Of a DNA stretch of 48,523 bases, positions 33,730 to 41,983 are shown piece by piece (positions within the stretch are counted from its first letter, which is position 1; each line of letters begins with the position of its first letter). The position numbers and the translations under genes are program-made. The stretch is from JAADDK01 sp964425415 (lineage in GTDB: Archaea > Thermoplasmatota > Thermoplasmata > Thermoplasmatales > Aciduliprofundaceae), in assembly GCA_964425415.1 (NCBI GenBank), contig CAYRMJ010000002.1, forward strand, positions 1 to 48,523. The letters are read 5' to 3'. The notes beneath the pieces are model-generated. The model was not told the DNA's origin. It ran no database searches and worked only from the letters and a program-made list of their open reading frames with translations.

Positions 33730-34467
33730 TATTTTTATTTCTATCTTATCACCAACATCCATTTTCATTAACTCGGATGCAGAGCCTTGATTTACCGCAA
33801 ATTCAAGAAGGTCCTCGCTGTTTATCAACGCAAGCAGCTCTCCTTTCTGAGCGTTTGCGTAGGCATGTTTAACATTCATAGTGAAGCCTTCAACATGCAG
33901 CACTTTACCCTCTTTAACACATTTTTTGGGTATGTTTGTTATTACATTTCCAAAATGGTCAATGTGAATAACCTCTCCTATCAATTTTTCTTCAGAGCAT
34001 ACCGGATTTTGAAGAGGATAGGTGATAAAACTATCCGTTTTAACCAATGATGTGAATATGCCCATGTCAAGTTCCGCGGCTACTGGTGCAAACACATCCC
34101 TTCCATCAAAGGTTGAAGTATTAACTCTGTCTTTTATTTCATATACTTCCTGAACACGACTTTTTACTAAGGTGAGTATTCCGTTATCTGGCCCCACATA
34201 GTATCCTCTATCCATTTTTGCAACTATGCCTTTTCTATCAGTTCCCACTCCCGGGTCAATAACGAAAACATGAATGGAATTTTCAGGAAAATAATCCAGT
34301 ATGGACATAAGTATGTATGAAGCATGCCTGATACTGTGTCTCTTAACCCCATGCGTTATATCAACAATGTTTGCCGTGGGATTGATTTTGAGAATTGCAC
34401 CTTTCATAACTCCTGCATAGTGGTCGCTGTATCCGAAATCTGTTGTTAGGGTTATCATATTTATCAT
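33715..34467 (-). CDS. SAM hydrolase (S-adenosyl-L-methionine hydroxide adenosyltransferase, DUF62)
   Basis: 250 residues. Hydrolyses SAM to adenosine and methionine; relative of fluorinase and chlorinase. Signatures: ITLTTDFGYSDHYAGVMKG, FVIDPGVGTDRKGI and GYYVGPDNGILTL, then IHIDHFGNVITNI of the C-terminal domain. The start could be either of two ATGs three codons apart. Downstream of acylphosphatase by 3 nt, so probably cotranscribed. Physiological role in archaea unclear. Confidence 0.94.
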   Translation of the reverse strand: MINMITLTTDFGYSDHYAGVMKGAILKINPTANIVDITHGVKRHSIRHASYILMSILDYFPENSIHVFVIDPGVGTDRKGIVAKMDRGYYVGPDNGILTLVKSRVQEVYEIKDRVNTSTFDGRDVFAPVAAELDMGIFTSLVKTDSFITYPLQNPVCSEEKLIGEVIHIDHFGNVITNIPKKCVKEGKVLHVEGFTMNVKHAYANAQKGELLALINSEDLLEFAVNQGSASELMKMDVGDKIEIKISETS

Positions 34468-34470
34468 TTC

Positions 34471-34746
34471 CTAATACTTAATCACAAAATCTTTGAAACC
34501 TTCAGGCTCTCCGTATTCAATTTTAACATCAGTGACTTCAGCATGGGGATGTTCATATCTGCATAAGTAGATCAATTTTTCCACATCCTCTTTACTTCCT
34601 TCAAATACCGCTTCTACTCTTCCGTCTCTCAGGTTTCTAACCCAGCCCGTCACGTTGAGCTTATCTGCATTTTCCTTAGTGAAAGCTCTGAAGAACACAC
34701 CTTGTACTCTGCCAGAGAAGAACACATGCGCTTTGATTTTGTCCAT
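34471..34746 (-). CDS. acyP: Acylphosphatase
   Basis: 91 residues. Hydrolyses carboxyl-phosphate bonds. Active-site loop GRVQGVFFRAFT with R20, and N38 in TGWVRNLRDG, match the conserved Arg and Asn of the family; GRVEAVFEGSKEDVEKLI completes the ferredoxin-like fold. Three nt before SAM hydrolase on the same strand. Confidence 0.95.
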   Translation of the reverse strand: MDKIKAHVFFSGRVQGVFFRAFTKENADKLNVTGWVRNLRDGRVEAVFEGSKEDVEKLIYLCRYEHPHAEVTDVKIEYGEPEGFKDFVIKY

Positions 34747-34776
34747 GAATGCGGCATTTCAATTTGTGATAAAAAT

Positions 34777-35241
34777 TTATTGCTTTCTGATTACCATAAT
34801 ACTGTCCGTTTTTCTGTATTCCCCTCCGCTGGTATTCTCTATGAGCGTGATGTGAATTTCTCCTGTTGATATACCTGAGGGAAGACTCACATTTTTCAAA
34901 AAGAATTCTGCCACGCCACTACTGTTTGTAACGTTTCCACTTGTTATGCCACATCCATTCAGTATGATTTTTACACCTTCCATTGGTGCATTGCTCTGAT
35001 TAAACACTTCTATCCTAACTCTGCCGCTCCACACCGCAGTTCCAGAGCTTGTTGTGTGTGCGTTTATCACGGAAGTTTTTTTACCGTCCACATACACAAT
35101 CCAATGGTCTATAAGACTCTCCCCTTTCTCGCTTTTTTGCTCATTCTGAGAGTTAAATAGAACATACCCGAAAATGATAACAAGGGCAATCGCTATGGTA
35201 ATGGCAATAATTACAGGTGCATTTGCCGTGCCCCGTTCCAT
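34777..35241 (-). CDS. Pilin-like or membrane-anchored secreted protein
   Basis: 154 residues. N-terminus MERG then a hydrophobic segment TANAPVIIAITIAIALVIIF: the Arg-Gly before a long helix matches an archaeal class III (type IV pilin) signal peptide, though a plain membrane anchor is possible. The rest (about 120 residues) is a beta-rich, Ig-like domain with N-x-S/T sites (NQS, NVT, NSS, NVS, NTS). No assembly ATPase or platform gene nearby. Single gene between acylphosphatase and AMP phosphorylase. Confidence 0.65.
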   Translation of the reverse strand: MERGTANAPVIIAITIAIALVIIFGYVLFNSQNEQKSEKGESLIDHWIVYVDGKKTSVINAHTTSSGTAVWSGRVRIEVFNQSNAPMEGVKIILNGCGITSGNVTNSSGVAEFFLKNVSLPSGISTGEIHITLIENTSGGEYRKTDSIMVIRKQ

Positions 35242-35276
35242 GTTGTGGGTATAAAATTAAAAATTTAAAAAGGTTT

Positions 35277-36794
35277 TCATCTCTTGTACGATGGAATTCG
35301 CTCCAAAAGCATGCCCTCTATCTGCAGGGGTTTTAGCATCTTTGCAATCTTCACCGCCTCGTCCAGCTTTGCCTTTGAATCCGCGTATATTGTGTAGAGA
35401 ACCTCGCCCTTCTCAACCTTGTCGCTCTTCTTCTTGTTTAGAAGTATCCCTGAGCCTTTGTCCTTGGGCGCTCCTGCAGTGCGCGCAATCCTAACAAGCG
35501 CTTTGTTGGACACTATGGATATGTACCCTTCCTCCGGGGAATGAATGTCCGCATGATATTTTCCAATGGGCACATCATCACTCTTCTCTATTCCCCTTGA
35601 GCCCTGAGCGTTGAGGATTTCTAAAAACTTCTCCCTTGCCTTTCCAGCTTTAAGTGCATTTCTTGCCATCTCCTTTCCCTCGCCTCTCTCGGCAATGTTC
35701 CCCAACTCAAGGAGCATGCCCGCAATGTCCGTGGCTTTTTCCAGAAGAGATGTGCTCACAGGCTTGCCTTCCATTGCCATCATCGCTTCCCTTGCCTCCA
35801 GAGCAGGACCAATGGCTCTACCCACAGGTTGTCCACCATAAGTCACCGCAGCCTCAACGGTTATTCCAAGCCTGCTTCCCAGCTCTATGAAGTCCATCGC
35901 ATACTTTCTTGCTGTTTTTTCATCGGGAACCTTCGTCTCTGGACCCATGGGAATGTCCAGAACCATGAAATTCGCACCCACAGCCTTCTTCTTAGCCATA
36001 ACGCTTGCGAGAACCTGAGAATGCGGGTCTATACCGAGAGGGTACTCCACATGCACTATTTTGTCGTCTGCTGGAGCAAGATTAACCGCACCGCCCCATG
36101 CAAGGGTTGCACCCACTTCGTCCACTATTCTCTTTATGTCGTTTATGCTCAAATCCACCCTTGTTAGAACTTCCATCAAGTCAGCAGTGCCCGCAGCGCT
36201 GCTTATGGCTCTTGATGAGGTTTTAGGAATCTTCAATCCGAGACTTGCGGCTATTGGTACAGCTATTGGCGCATACTTGTTCCCCGGCACACCGCCGATG
36301 CTGTGCACATCAAACACCGTATACTCAAAATCCAAAGTATCTCCTGAATCAACCATCGCTTGTGTCATCCATTCTGTCTCATCCATATCCATTCCACGAA
36401 TCTGAATCGCCGTGACATAAGATGTGAGCTCTATCACCGATAAATTGTCTTCGCTTATGTCTCTTATTATTCCGTATATCTCGTCCTTTGTTAGTTTCTC
36501 TCCGAATATCTTCTTTTTGATATAATCTACGCTCTGTGGCCTAGTTGTGGGCGTGATTTTAACCACATCACCGTTTTTCACATTCAACTTTTCACTTATT
36601 TCCACGAACATTCCAATCTCGCCATGCTTTATCATGCTCTGAGAGATGTTCACGATAGCTGTCATCAACTTTCCTTTTCTTCCAATCTTTGCACGGTCCT
36701 GTGGATGCAAGCCCAACTCCTTTGCATCTTCTTCGTTCAAAATCACTTCGTATCCTCCAACTTCTATATCTATTCTCTTAACTTTCAACTCCAA
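35277..36794 (-). CDS. AMP phosphorylase (archaeal DeoA-like)
   Basis: 505 residues. Converts AMP + phosphate to adenine + ribose 1,5-bisphosphate. An N-terminal extension domain of about 85 residues (EVGGYEVILNEEDAKELGLH) separates it from bacterial thymidine phosphorylase and is specific to AMP phosphorylases. Then a DeoA-type core: DVHSIGGVPGNKYAPIAVPI, TSSRAISSAAGTADLMEVLT, and GITVEAAVTYGGQPVGRAIG. Start overlaps the upstream ribose-1,5-bisphosphate isomerase by 17 nt. Confidence 0.95.
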   Translation of the reverse strand: MELKVKRIDIEVGGYEVILNEEDAKELGLHPQDRAKIGRKGKLMTAIVNISQSMIKHGEIGMFVEISEKLNVKNGDVVKITPTTRPQSVDYIKKKIFGEKLTKDEIYGIIRDISEDNLSVIELTSYVTAIQIRGMDMDETEWMTQAMVDSGDTLDFEYTVFDVHSIGGVPGNKYAPIAVPIAASLGLKIPKTSSRAISSAAGTADLMEVLTRVDLSINDIKRIVDEVGATLAWGGAVNLAPADDKIVHVEYPLGIDPHSQVLASVMAKKKAVGANFMVLDIPMGPETKVPDEKTARKYAMDFIELGSRLGITVEAAVTYGGQPVGRAIGPALEAREAMMAMEGKPVSTSLLEKATDIAGMLLELGNIAERGEGKEMARNALKAGKAREKFLEILNAQGSRGIEKSDDVPIGKYHADIHSPEEGYISIVSNKALVRIARTAGAPKDKGSGILLNKKKSDKVEKGEVLYTIYADSKAKLDEAVKIAKMLKPLQIEGMLLERIPSYKR

Positions 36795-37710
36795 AGTTAA
36801 TCACCTCCTTTATGATTTGATACGCAAGATACGGAGATATCAGCCCCCGCTCGGTTATGATGGCATCAATGTATTCCGGGGGCGTGGCATCAAACACGGG
36901 GTTTCTGAACTTAACTCCCGGAAAATCCTCAGGATTTGCAATCTCCTCCGCAGGCCGTTCCTCTATATCCACCAACTTACCTATAACTGTCTCTGGAGAG
37001 AATTTGTAAGTCTCCGCTGCAACCATGAACGGCACTCTCGCTTCATGGGCCACCAGCGCAATCTGTGATGTGCCTATTTTGTTTATAACCGCTCCGTTGC
37101 TAGCAATGGTATCGGCACCAACGATCACTATGTCAATGTCCCTCATGAAGTATCGCACGGCCGAATCAACAATCATGGTCACATCCACACCCTCCTTCGC
37201 GAGCTTTCTTGATGTTATGTGGCCCTGCAACCATGGTCTGGTCTCCGTGTTGAGCACATGGACCTCCTTTCCTGAACGATGTGCCTGTATGATCACTTCA
37301 AGTGCAGCTGAGGAATTACAATGAGTTAGTATGGTGGATCCGTCTCTTATTCTCTCTGCACCAAATTTTCCAATCTTCTTAACCGCCCCCAGAGATAGGT
37401 TAATGAACTCATCAGCGCTGTCAATCACACTGTGTTTTAGCTCCTCCACGTTATCTCCTTCAACTCTGTTCATCACATAGTACACAGCATTTCTCAGAGA
37501 CACGGCAGTGGGTCTTGTGGATAGAAGATAATCACGCACCTCGTTAAGCCCAGATAGGAATTCGTCTTTTGTCCCTGTAAATTCAACGGCATAGTTTTTC
37601 ATCGCTTCAGCAGCGGCCCGTGCGATTTTTCCGGCACCCCGTATCTTCATTGTTTTTATACCCTCTCCAATCTCCTTAACTTTGGGAATCATAGAAGCGG
37701 GGTATTGCAT
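36778..37710 (-). CDS. Ribose-1,5-bisphosphate isomerase
   Basis: 310 residues, eIF2B-alpha-like fold. Isomerises ribose 1,5-bisphosphate to ribulose 1,5-bisphosphate for form III RuBisCO. Motifs: MKIRGAGKIARAAAEAM (substrate-binding RGAG), GSTILTHCNSSAALEVI with the catalytic Cys, and VIVGADTIASNGAVINKIGT with the catalytic Asp. Co-occurrence with AMP phosphorylase supports this over methylthioribose-1-phosphate isomerase or an eIF2B subunit. RuBisCO itself is not in the window. TATA-like AT run about 20 bp upstream; leaderless. Confidence 0.94.
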   Translation of the reverse strand: MQYPASMIPKVKEIGEGIKTMKIRGAGKIARAAAEAMKNYAVEFTGTKDEFLSGLNEVRDYLLSTRPTAVSLRNAVYYVMNRVEGDNVEELKHSVIDSADEFINLSLGAVKKIGKFGAERIRDGSTILTHCNSSAALEVIIQAHRSGKEVHVLNTETRPWLQGHITSRKLAKEGVDVTMIVDSAVRYFMRDIDIVIVGADTIASNGAVINKIGTSQIALVAHEARVPFMVAAETYKFSPETVIGKLVDIEERPAEEIANPEDFPGVKFRNPVFDATPPEYIDAIITERGLISPYLAYQIIKEVINFGVES

Positions 37711-37754
37711 AGTGAGTATTTATTTTTTTCTTAGATGTGATAACAGTGTGGAGT

Positions 37755-37856
37755 ATGGAAATTATTACGCCCTGTTTTCACAGAGAAAAATCGCATCCCC
37801 ATGAATGCTCGTTTAGCCCAGAGTTAAGAATGAGAAGGAAACATGAAAAATGGTAA
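37755..37856 (+). CDS. Possible 33-residue leaderless microprotein with a Cys/His cluster
   Basis: ATG at 37755 opens a 33-residue frame with C7, H9, H14, H16 and C18 in a CxHx4HxHxC arrangement, then a basic C-terminus ending RRKHEKW. An AT-rich TATA-like sequence (GTATTTATTT, 37726-37735) lies at the spacing expected for a leaderless start at this ATG, but it may instead serve the divergent isomerase gene. Unrecognised; may be chance. Confidence 0.2.
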   Translation: MEIITPCFHREKSHPHECSFSPELRMRRKHEKW

Positions 37857-38055
37857 AATTAAGTGAGAGGAAGATAAGATGTATGGAGGTATATTGCCAC
37901 ATAAAGAAGGGGGGAATAGCGAGGGAAGCGGCAAGGATATAGATGGTGACTGTAAGAAGAATACAGCGGGGAGTAATGAAATAGTTGAGAGAGTGTAGAG
38001 AGAGGAGATTAGGAAGATATGAGAGAATCTCGAAGAAGCAATCATTTTAGATGAA

Positions 38056-38064
38056 TTTTTATAA
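38056..38064 (+). promoter_or_regulatory. TATA box of the LamG protein gene
   Basis: TTTTTATAA lies about 100 bp before the ATG at 38163, predicting an approximately 75-nt leader containing the ribosome site GGAGGTG at 38149-38155. An in-frame ATG at 38100 also lies downstream of it. Confidence 0.45.
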
Positions 38065-38162
38065 GCGAAAAAATAACTGTGTCCTACTGTGTTTAAAAGA
38101 TGACTGATGAAAAAATTAAGTATATGGATGCTTTTATGATAAAGCAGGGAGGTGTGATTGCA

Positions 38163-40346
38163 ATGCGAAGATGGTTGTATGTGATAAGCATAATCGGAGC
38201 TTTGCTGTTTAGCTCGCTTTTTGTGGCGTTTGCGCACGGTGCGATACCTGCGAATATGGAAACGAACACAAAATCATTGAACGACGGTCTCGTTGCCTAC
38301 TGAGACTTTGACGAAGGCTCTGGAAACATTCTGCACGATAAGAGTGGAAATGGAAACGATGGAACCATACATGGAGCAACATGGGTAAACGGAGTGCGGG
38401 GAAAAGCGCTGAGATTTAATGGAGAGAGTGATTATGTAGAAGTGGCAGACTCAGAAAGTTTAGATATTACCGATGGTTTAACCTTAGAAGCATGGGTATC
38501 TCCTAGTGGGTGGTGGAATACAACATGGCAATATAGAAGAAACATAACAATTGACAACACAGCTAACGCGAATACTTTAACAAATTATCAAGTAGCAATT
38601 AACCTAACATACGATTCAGGTATGCAACCCGATTTTTCAGACATTCGCTTTACTTGGTATAACGCTACAGATGGAACAGAAACAGAAATTCCTTACTGGA
38701 TAGAAAGAAAAGTAGATTCTTCATGGGCTTATGTTTGGGTAAAAGTTCCAGAGATTCCCCCTAACTCTATTGCTACAGTTTATGTTTACTATGGGAATAC
38801 CACACCTGTAAGTAGTGAAAGTAATGCAAAAGAGACCATGTTAGTTTATGATGATTTTAGCAATTCATCTGAGTTCAATGAATGGTCAAAAGAATATTAT
38901 GTTCGTGAAGGTTCCCCTACATTTAACTATTTTTATGTTAATTATAATACATCTACCGGTTCTCCAGCCCCATCTATAAACATGCGGGGTGACCAATCAA
39001 CAGACTGGGCTTCATATATATTTGTTATAACTAGAAATATAACAAAGGCTTCTGCTGCTGAATTAGCTGTTAGGGCATATTATAGAGCTGCTTCAGGTTA
39101 TTCCGGATCTACAGTAACTAATGCCAGATTGTTTGGGTATAATTCAACTGGACCTGCAAGTACATCTACAGAAGCATTTGAGCATGTTTATGTTGCTGGT
39201 GGTACATATGACACAGGATGGAAAAATGGTGGAGAGGTCATAACTTCTGGATTATCTGGCTTTAGCGATGTAAAGATTGGGTTTGGATTTGTTGATGCTT
39301 GGGGTCATAATTGGAATCAAAGAAATTGGTATGATAATATTATTGTAAGGCAATATGTATCACCAGAACCAACTTATTCAATAGGTGCAGAAGAAGAAAT
39401 AGGAGGAAAGATAGTAGGAAAAGGAACAGATGCTTATGAACTACAAGCTACTGGTTCTGAGCTCTTTGCTTATATTAACAACCAAGTAATAACTACTAAA
39501 CTAACTAATGCATGGCATCATGTAGTTGAAACTTATGACAGATCTTATCAGAATCTTTATGTAGATGGGAAACTAAAAGCTTCTAAGCCATTAACAGGAG
39601 CTATTAGCACGAACACTAATAATCTAGTAATTGGTAAATGCTTTAATGGCATAATCGACGAGGTTCGCATCTACAACCGCGCGCTGAGCGCGGAGGAAAT
39701 ACAGAAACTATACCTTTCAGAAGGTGCGCCCACGCCCCCGCTGGACGTGAAAGTGGAGAAAAATGGAAATTATGCGCAGCTCACATGGAATACGCCAGAA
39801 TCAAAAGGCGCTTCTGCAATAAGCGAATACGCGATTTACCGCTCTGTGGACGGTGGCACATACGAGAAAATAGCCACTTTACCATCGGACAAGCTCATCT
39901 ACGAGGACAGAAACATAGAGAAGGGGCACACGTACAGGTATTACATAACTGCGATTAATTCGGTGGGCGAGAGCGAGAAGAGCAAGGTGGTGGAACTTTC
40001 AACTGGTGGAAATGGAGGCGGTGCAACAAACAAGGGAAATGAAAACGCCAACTCTGGCAATTCCACCTTCGGAGGATTCATGCACAGTATTTGGCTTTGG
40101 CTCATAATTCTGGTGGTGATTGCAGTGATTATTGTGGTGCTTGCGATGCGGCGCAGAAAGCCTGAGAGGATAGAGAAATCAGAGGAAGAAAGCGATGTCT
40201 CGCTGCCTCCAGCAGGAGGATTCGTTGAAGCTCAGACGATAAACGTGGTATGCCCGCACTGCGGCTATGCAGGAGAGGTCCCAGCGAGCATGCGCGGACA
40301 AACTGTGAAATGCCCGAACTGTGGAAATGCATTTAAGATTGAATAA
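38163..40346 (+). pseudogene. Surface protein (LamG with inserted DUF2341, FN3, TM, zinc ribbon) interrupted by one in-frame TGA
   Basis: Reads as one frame except for TGA at 38301-38303 (codon 47), where the family has Trp in the opening GLVAYWxFDEGSG strand; a single TGG to TGA change explains it. In order: signal peptide (MRRWLYVISIIGALLFSSLF); first half of a LamG domain; from residue 122 a DUF2341 module (WQYRRNITIDNT ... YVYYGN) and a beta-rich segment to about 410; second half of LamG from about 414 (GKIVGKGTDAYEL, then IDEVRIYNRALSAEEI); FN3 about 524-613; membrane helix about 642-665; cytoplasmic tail ending in a CPHC/CPNC zinc ribbon. Start at 38163 set by GGAGGTG 7 nt upstream. Translation could also restart downstream of the stop (ATG at 38394), but without signal peptide. 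Nonsense mutation, readthrough or sequencing error are all possible. Confidence 0.75.
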
Positions 40347-40348
40347 CT

Positions 40349-40360
40349 ATTTATTTTTTT
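40349..40360 (+). terminator. T-rich terminator after the LamG protein gene
   Basis: TATTTATTTTTTTC follows the TAA directly. Archaeal termination often uses such U-runs without a hairpin. Confidence 0.4.
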
Positions 40361-40404
40361 CATTTAGAAAAAGCTTAATTTACCTGTATTTCATTATCCT
40401 GCTT

Positions 40405-40839
40405 ATGAAAGTCCGAGATGTAAAGGACAAAATCACCCGAGAGGCTGCGGTTGTTAGAGAGGATTCCACACTTAGAGACATTACCCGTGCTCTGCTTGAA
40501 GATCCAAAAACTCAGGCAGTTTATGTGGTGAATTCTGAAGGTAAGCTGGTGGGTATAATCACCATTCATCTGATAACGCAGTACGCGTACTCAGAGCACA
40601 TTCCTCCAGAGTACCTGCAGTTCAGAATTGACACAATAATGGGTGAGAAAGCCACTGCTGCGGACATAATGCTTCCACCAGTTTTCGTAAAAGAAGACGA
40701 TGATTTGGGTGCTGCTTTCGCTAAGATGTTTGAAAATCAGCTTGCGGAGCTGCCCGTAGTAAATGAGGAGCTGAAGATAGTTGGCGATTTGCATCAGCTT
40801 GAATTGTTGAAAGTCTGGCTCGAAAATCAGGCTACGTGA
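40405..40839 (+). CDS. Two-CBS-domain protein
   Basis: 144 residues, one Bateman module: MKVRDVKDKITREAAVVRED, KLVGIITIHLI, then ADIMLPPVFVKEDDDL and LAELPVVNEELKIVGDL. I start at the ATG of MKVRDV because the longer frame upstream encodes a non-conserved hydrophobic stretch overlapping the LamG gene; a TATA-like CTTAATTTA sits about 25 bp before it. The end overlaps the convergent alcohol dehydrogenase by 13 nt. Ligand unknown. Confidence 0.87.
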   Translation: MKVRDVKDKITREAAVVREDSTLRDITRALLEDPKTQAVYVVNSEGKLVGIITIHLITQYAYSEHIPPEYLQFRIDTIMGEKATAADIMLPPVFVKEDDDLGAAFAKMFENQLAELPVVNEELKIVGDLHQLELLKVWLENQAT

Positions 40840-41897
40840 GCCACCATTTTTAAAAATTCTTCAATTTCTTTCACATTCATATTTCCCGGATTTGTTTTCA
40901 TCAACGGTTCTTCGTAAATTTCGTGAGCTAATTCATTTATTTTGTTCTCAATCTCTGGTAGTGTTGAAGGTATGCCAAAGTCCCTGTTTAACTCCTCAAT
41001 TGCATGCGCCAAATCTTCAATTTTGAGCATTCTTTCAATGTCTTCGTATCTGCGTGTGTATCTCTCCGTGGATCTTATAAAATGCGGCAATAGTATTGCG
41101 TTGAGCTTTCCATGCTCAATTCCGTACCTGCCGCCTATGCGATGCGAAGCCGCATGACAAAGCCCAAGCCGCGAGTTGGTAAAGCCCATCGCAGCCATCA
41201 TGTTTCCATAATGAACCAGTTCCCTCGCTTCCAAATCTCCGTCCAGAGATGATTTCAAATGATTGAATATGAGCTCCACAGCTTTGAGAGACATGGTATC
41301 TGCAGGAATATTGTCAACTTTGGATACATACGATTCAATTGCATGGGTGAGTGCGTCCATTCCAGAGTATATCACTGTATTGCGGGGCATGCTCATAACC
41401 ATATCAGGATCGTATATTGCCATGTCTGGTATGATTTCCTGAGACACTATTCCATGCTTTATTCCTCTTTTGTCCGTGACAACCGCGGCTGCAGATATGC
41501 CCGTCCCAGTACCGCTGGTTGTTTCCATCGCTGCGAATCGCGCCTTTTCTCTCAATGTAGGTATGCGAAGCTCGTAGATTTCCCTCCATGATATCTTCGG
41601 CTGTTCGTACCATATCCACGCTAACTTAGCTGTATCAATGACGCTTCCACCGCCTATTGCCACAATCCACTCCGGCTTTTCCTCTGACAAGAACTCAAAA
41701 GCTCTGATAACATCTTCTTCCACAGGCTCTCCGTGAGCATGTTTCATTTCATAAACTGATGCGTTAAGAGGTATGAAGTCCTGCACATATTTCCAGACAT
41801 TCGTTCCAGTCATTATAACTGCTCTTTTTTTAATTTTTGATAGATTTTTGGCTGATTCCCATCCAAAGTAAATCTCCCGCGGTGTGTGAAACTTCAT
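40827..41897 (-). CDS. Iron-containing alcohol dehydrogenase
   Basis: 356 residues, group III metal-dependent ADH. NAD(P)-binding GGGSVIDTAKLAWIW; ETTSGTGTGISAAAVV; metal-binding histidines within SGMDALTHAIESYVS and LGLCHAASHRIGGRYGIEHG. Substrate not predictable; family members reduce short aldehydes or act in fermentation. Slightly shorter than the usual 380-390 residues. Own promoter: AT-rich TATA-like sequence about 25 bp before the ATG. Confidence 0.93.
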   Translation of the reverse strand: MKFHTPREIYFGWESAKNLSKIKKRAVIMTGTNVWKYVQDFIPLNASVYEMKHAHGEPVEEDVIRAFEFLSEEKPEWIVAIGGGSVIDTAKLAWIWYEQPKISWREIYELRIPTLREKARFAAMETTSGTGTGISAAAVVTDKRGIKHGIVSQEIIPDMAIYDPDMVMSMPRNTVIYSGMDALTHAIESYVSKVDNIPADTMSLKAVELIFNHLKSSLDGDLEARELVHYGNMMAAMGFTNSRLGLCHAASHRIGGRYGIEHGKLNAILLPHFIRSTERYTRRYEDIERMLKIEDLAHAIEELNRDFGIPSTLPEIENKINELAHEIYEEPLMKTNPGNMNVKEIEEFLKMVAHVA

Positions 41898-41951
41898 GGT
41901 GGTTCATTGAAATGATAGTTAAATAATTTTCACATTGCGTCTTCATGCAAA

Positions 41952-41962
41952 TTTTATTATAT
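41952..41962 (+). promoter_or_regulatory. TATA box of the M32 carboxypeptidase gene
   Basis: TTTTATTATAT; initiation about 26 bp downstream falls on the ATG at 41984, which supports that start over the two upstream in-frame ATGs. Confidence 0.55.
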
Positions 41963-41983
41963 CACGCATTCATGGCTGCTCCT

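Larger units (their letters stand above)
37711..38162. other. 452-bp intergenic region, purine-rich on the plus strand
   Basis: The longest gene-poor stretch. 37726-37740 is AT-rich and could serve promoters on both strands. From about 37825 to 38040 the plus strand is strikingly rich in A and G with few C or T. 38056-38064 is a TATA box for the next gene. A 33-codon frame at 37755-37856 is listed separately. I see no tRNA, repeat array or recognisable protein in the rest. Confidence 0.7.

Noticed and set aside
37824..38237. 137-codon minus-strand frame in the intergenic region
   Set aside because: Its Ser/Leu/Pro-rich hydrophobic translation simply mirrors the purine-rich plus strand; no ribosome site, and it runs antisense into the LamG protein start.
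38301..38303. Selenocysteine at the in-frame TGA
   Set aside because: The family has Trp here, the protein is not a redox enzyme, and no SECIS-like element or Sec machinery is seen; nonsense mutation, error or readthrough is simpler.
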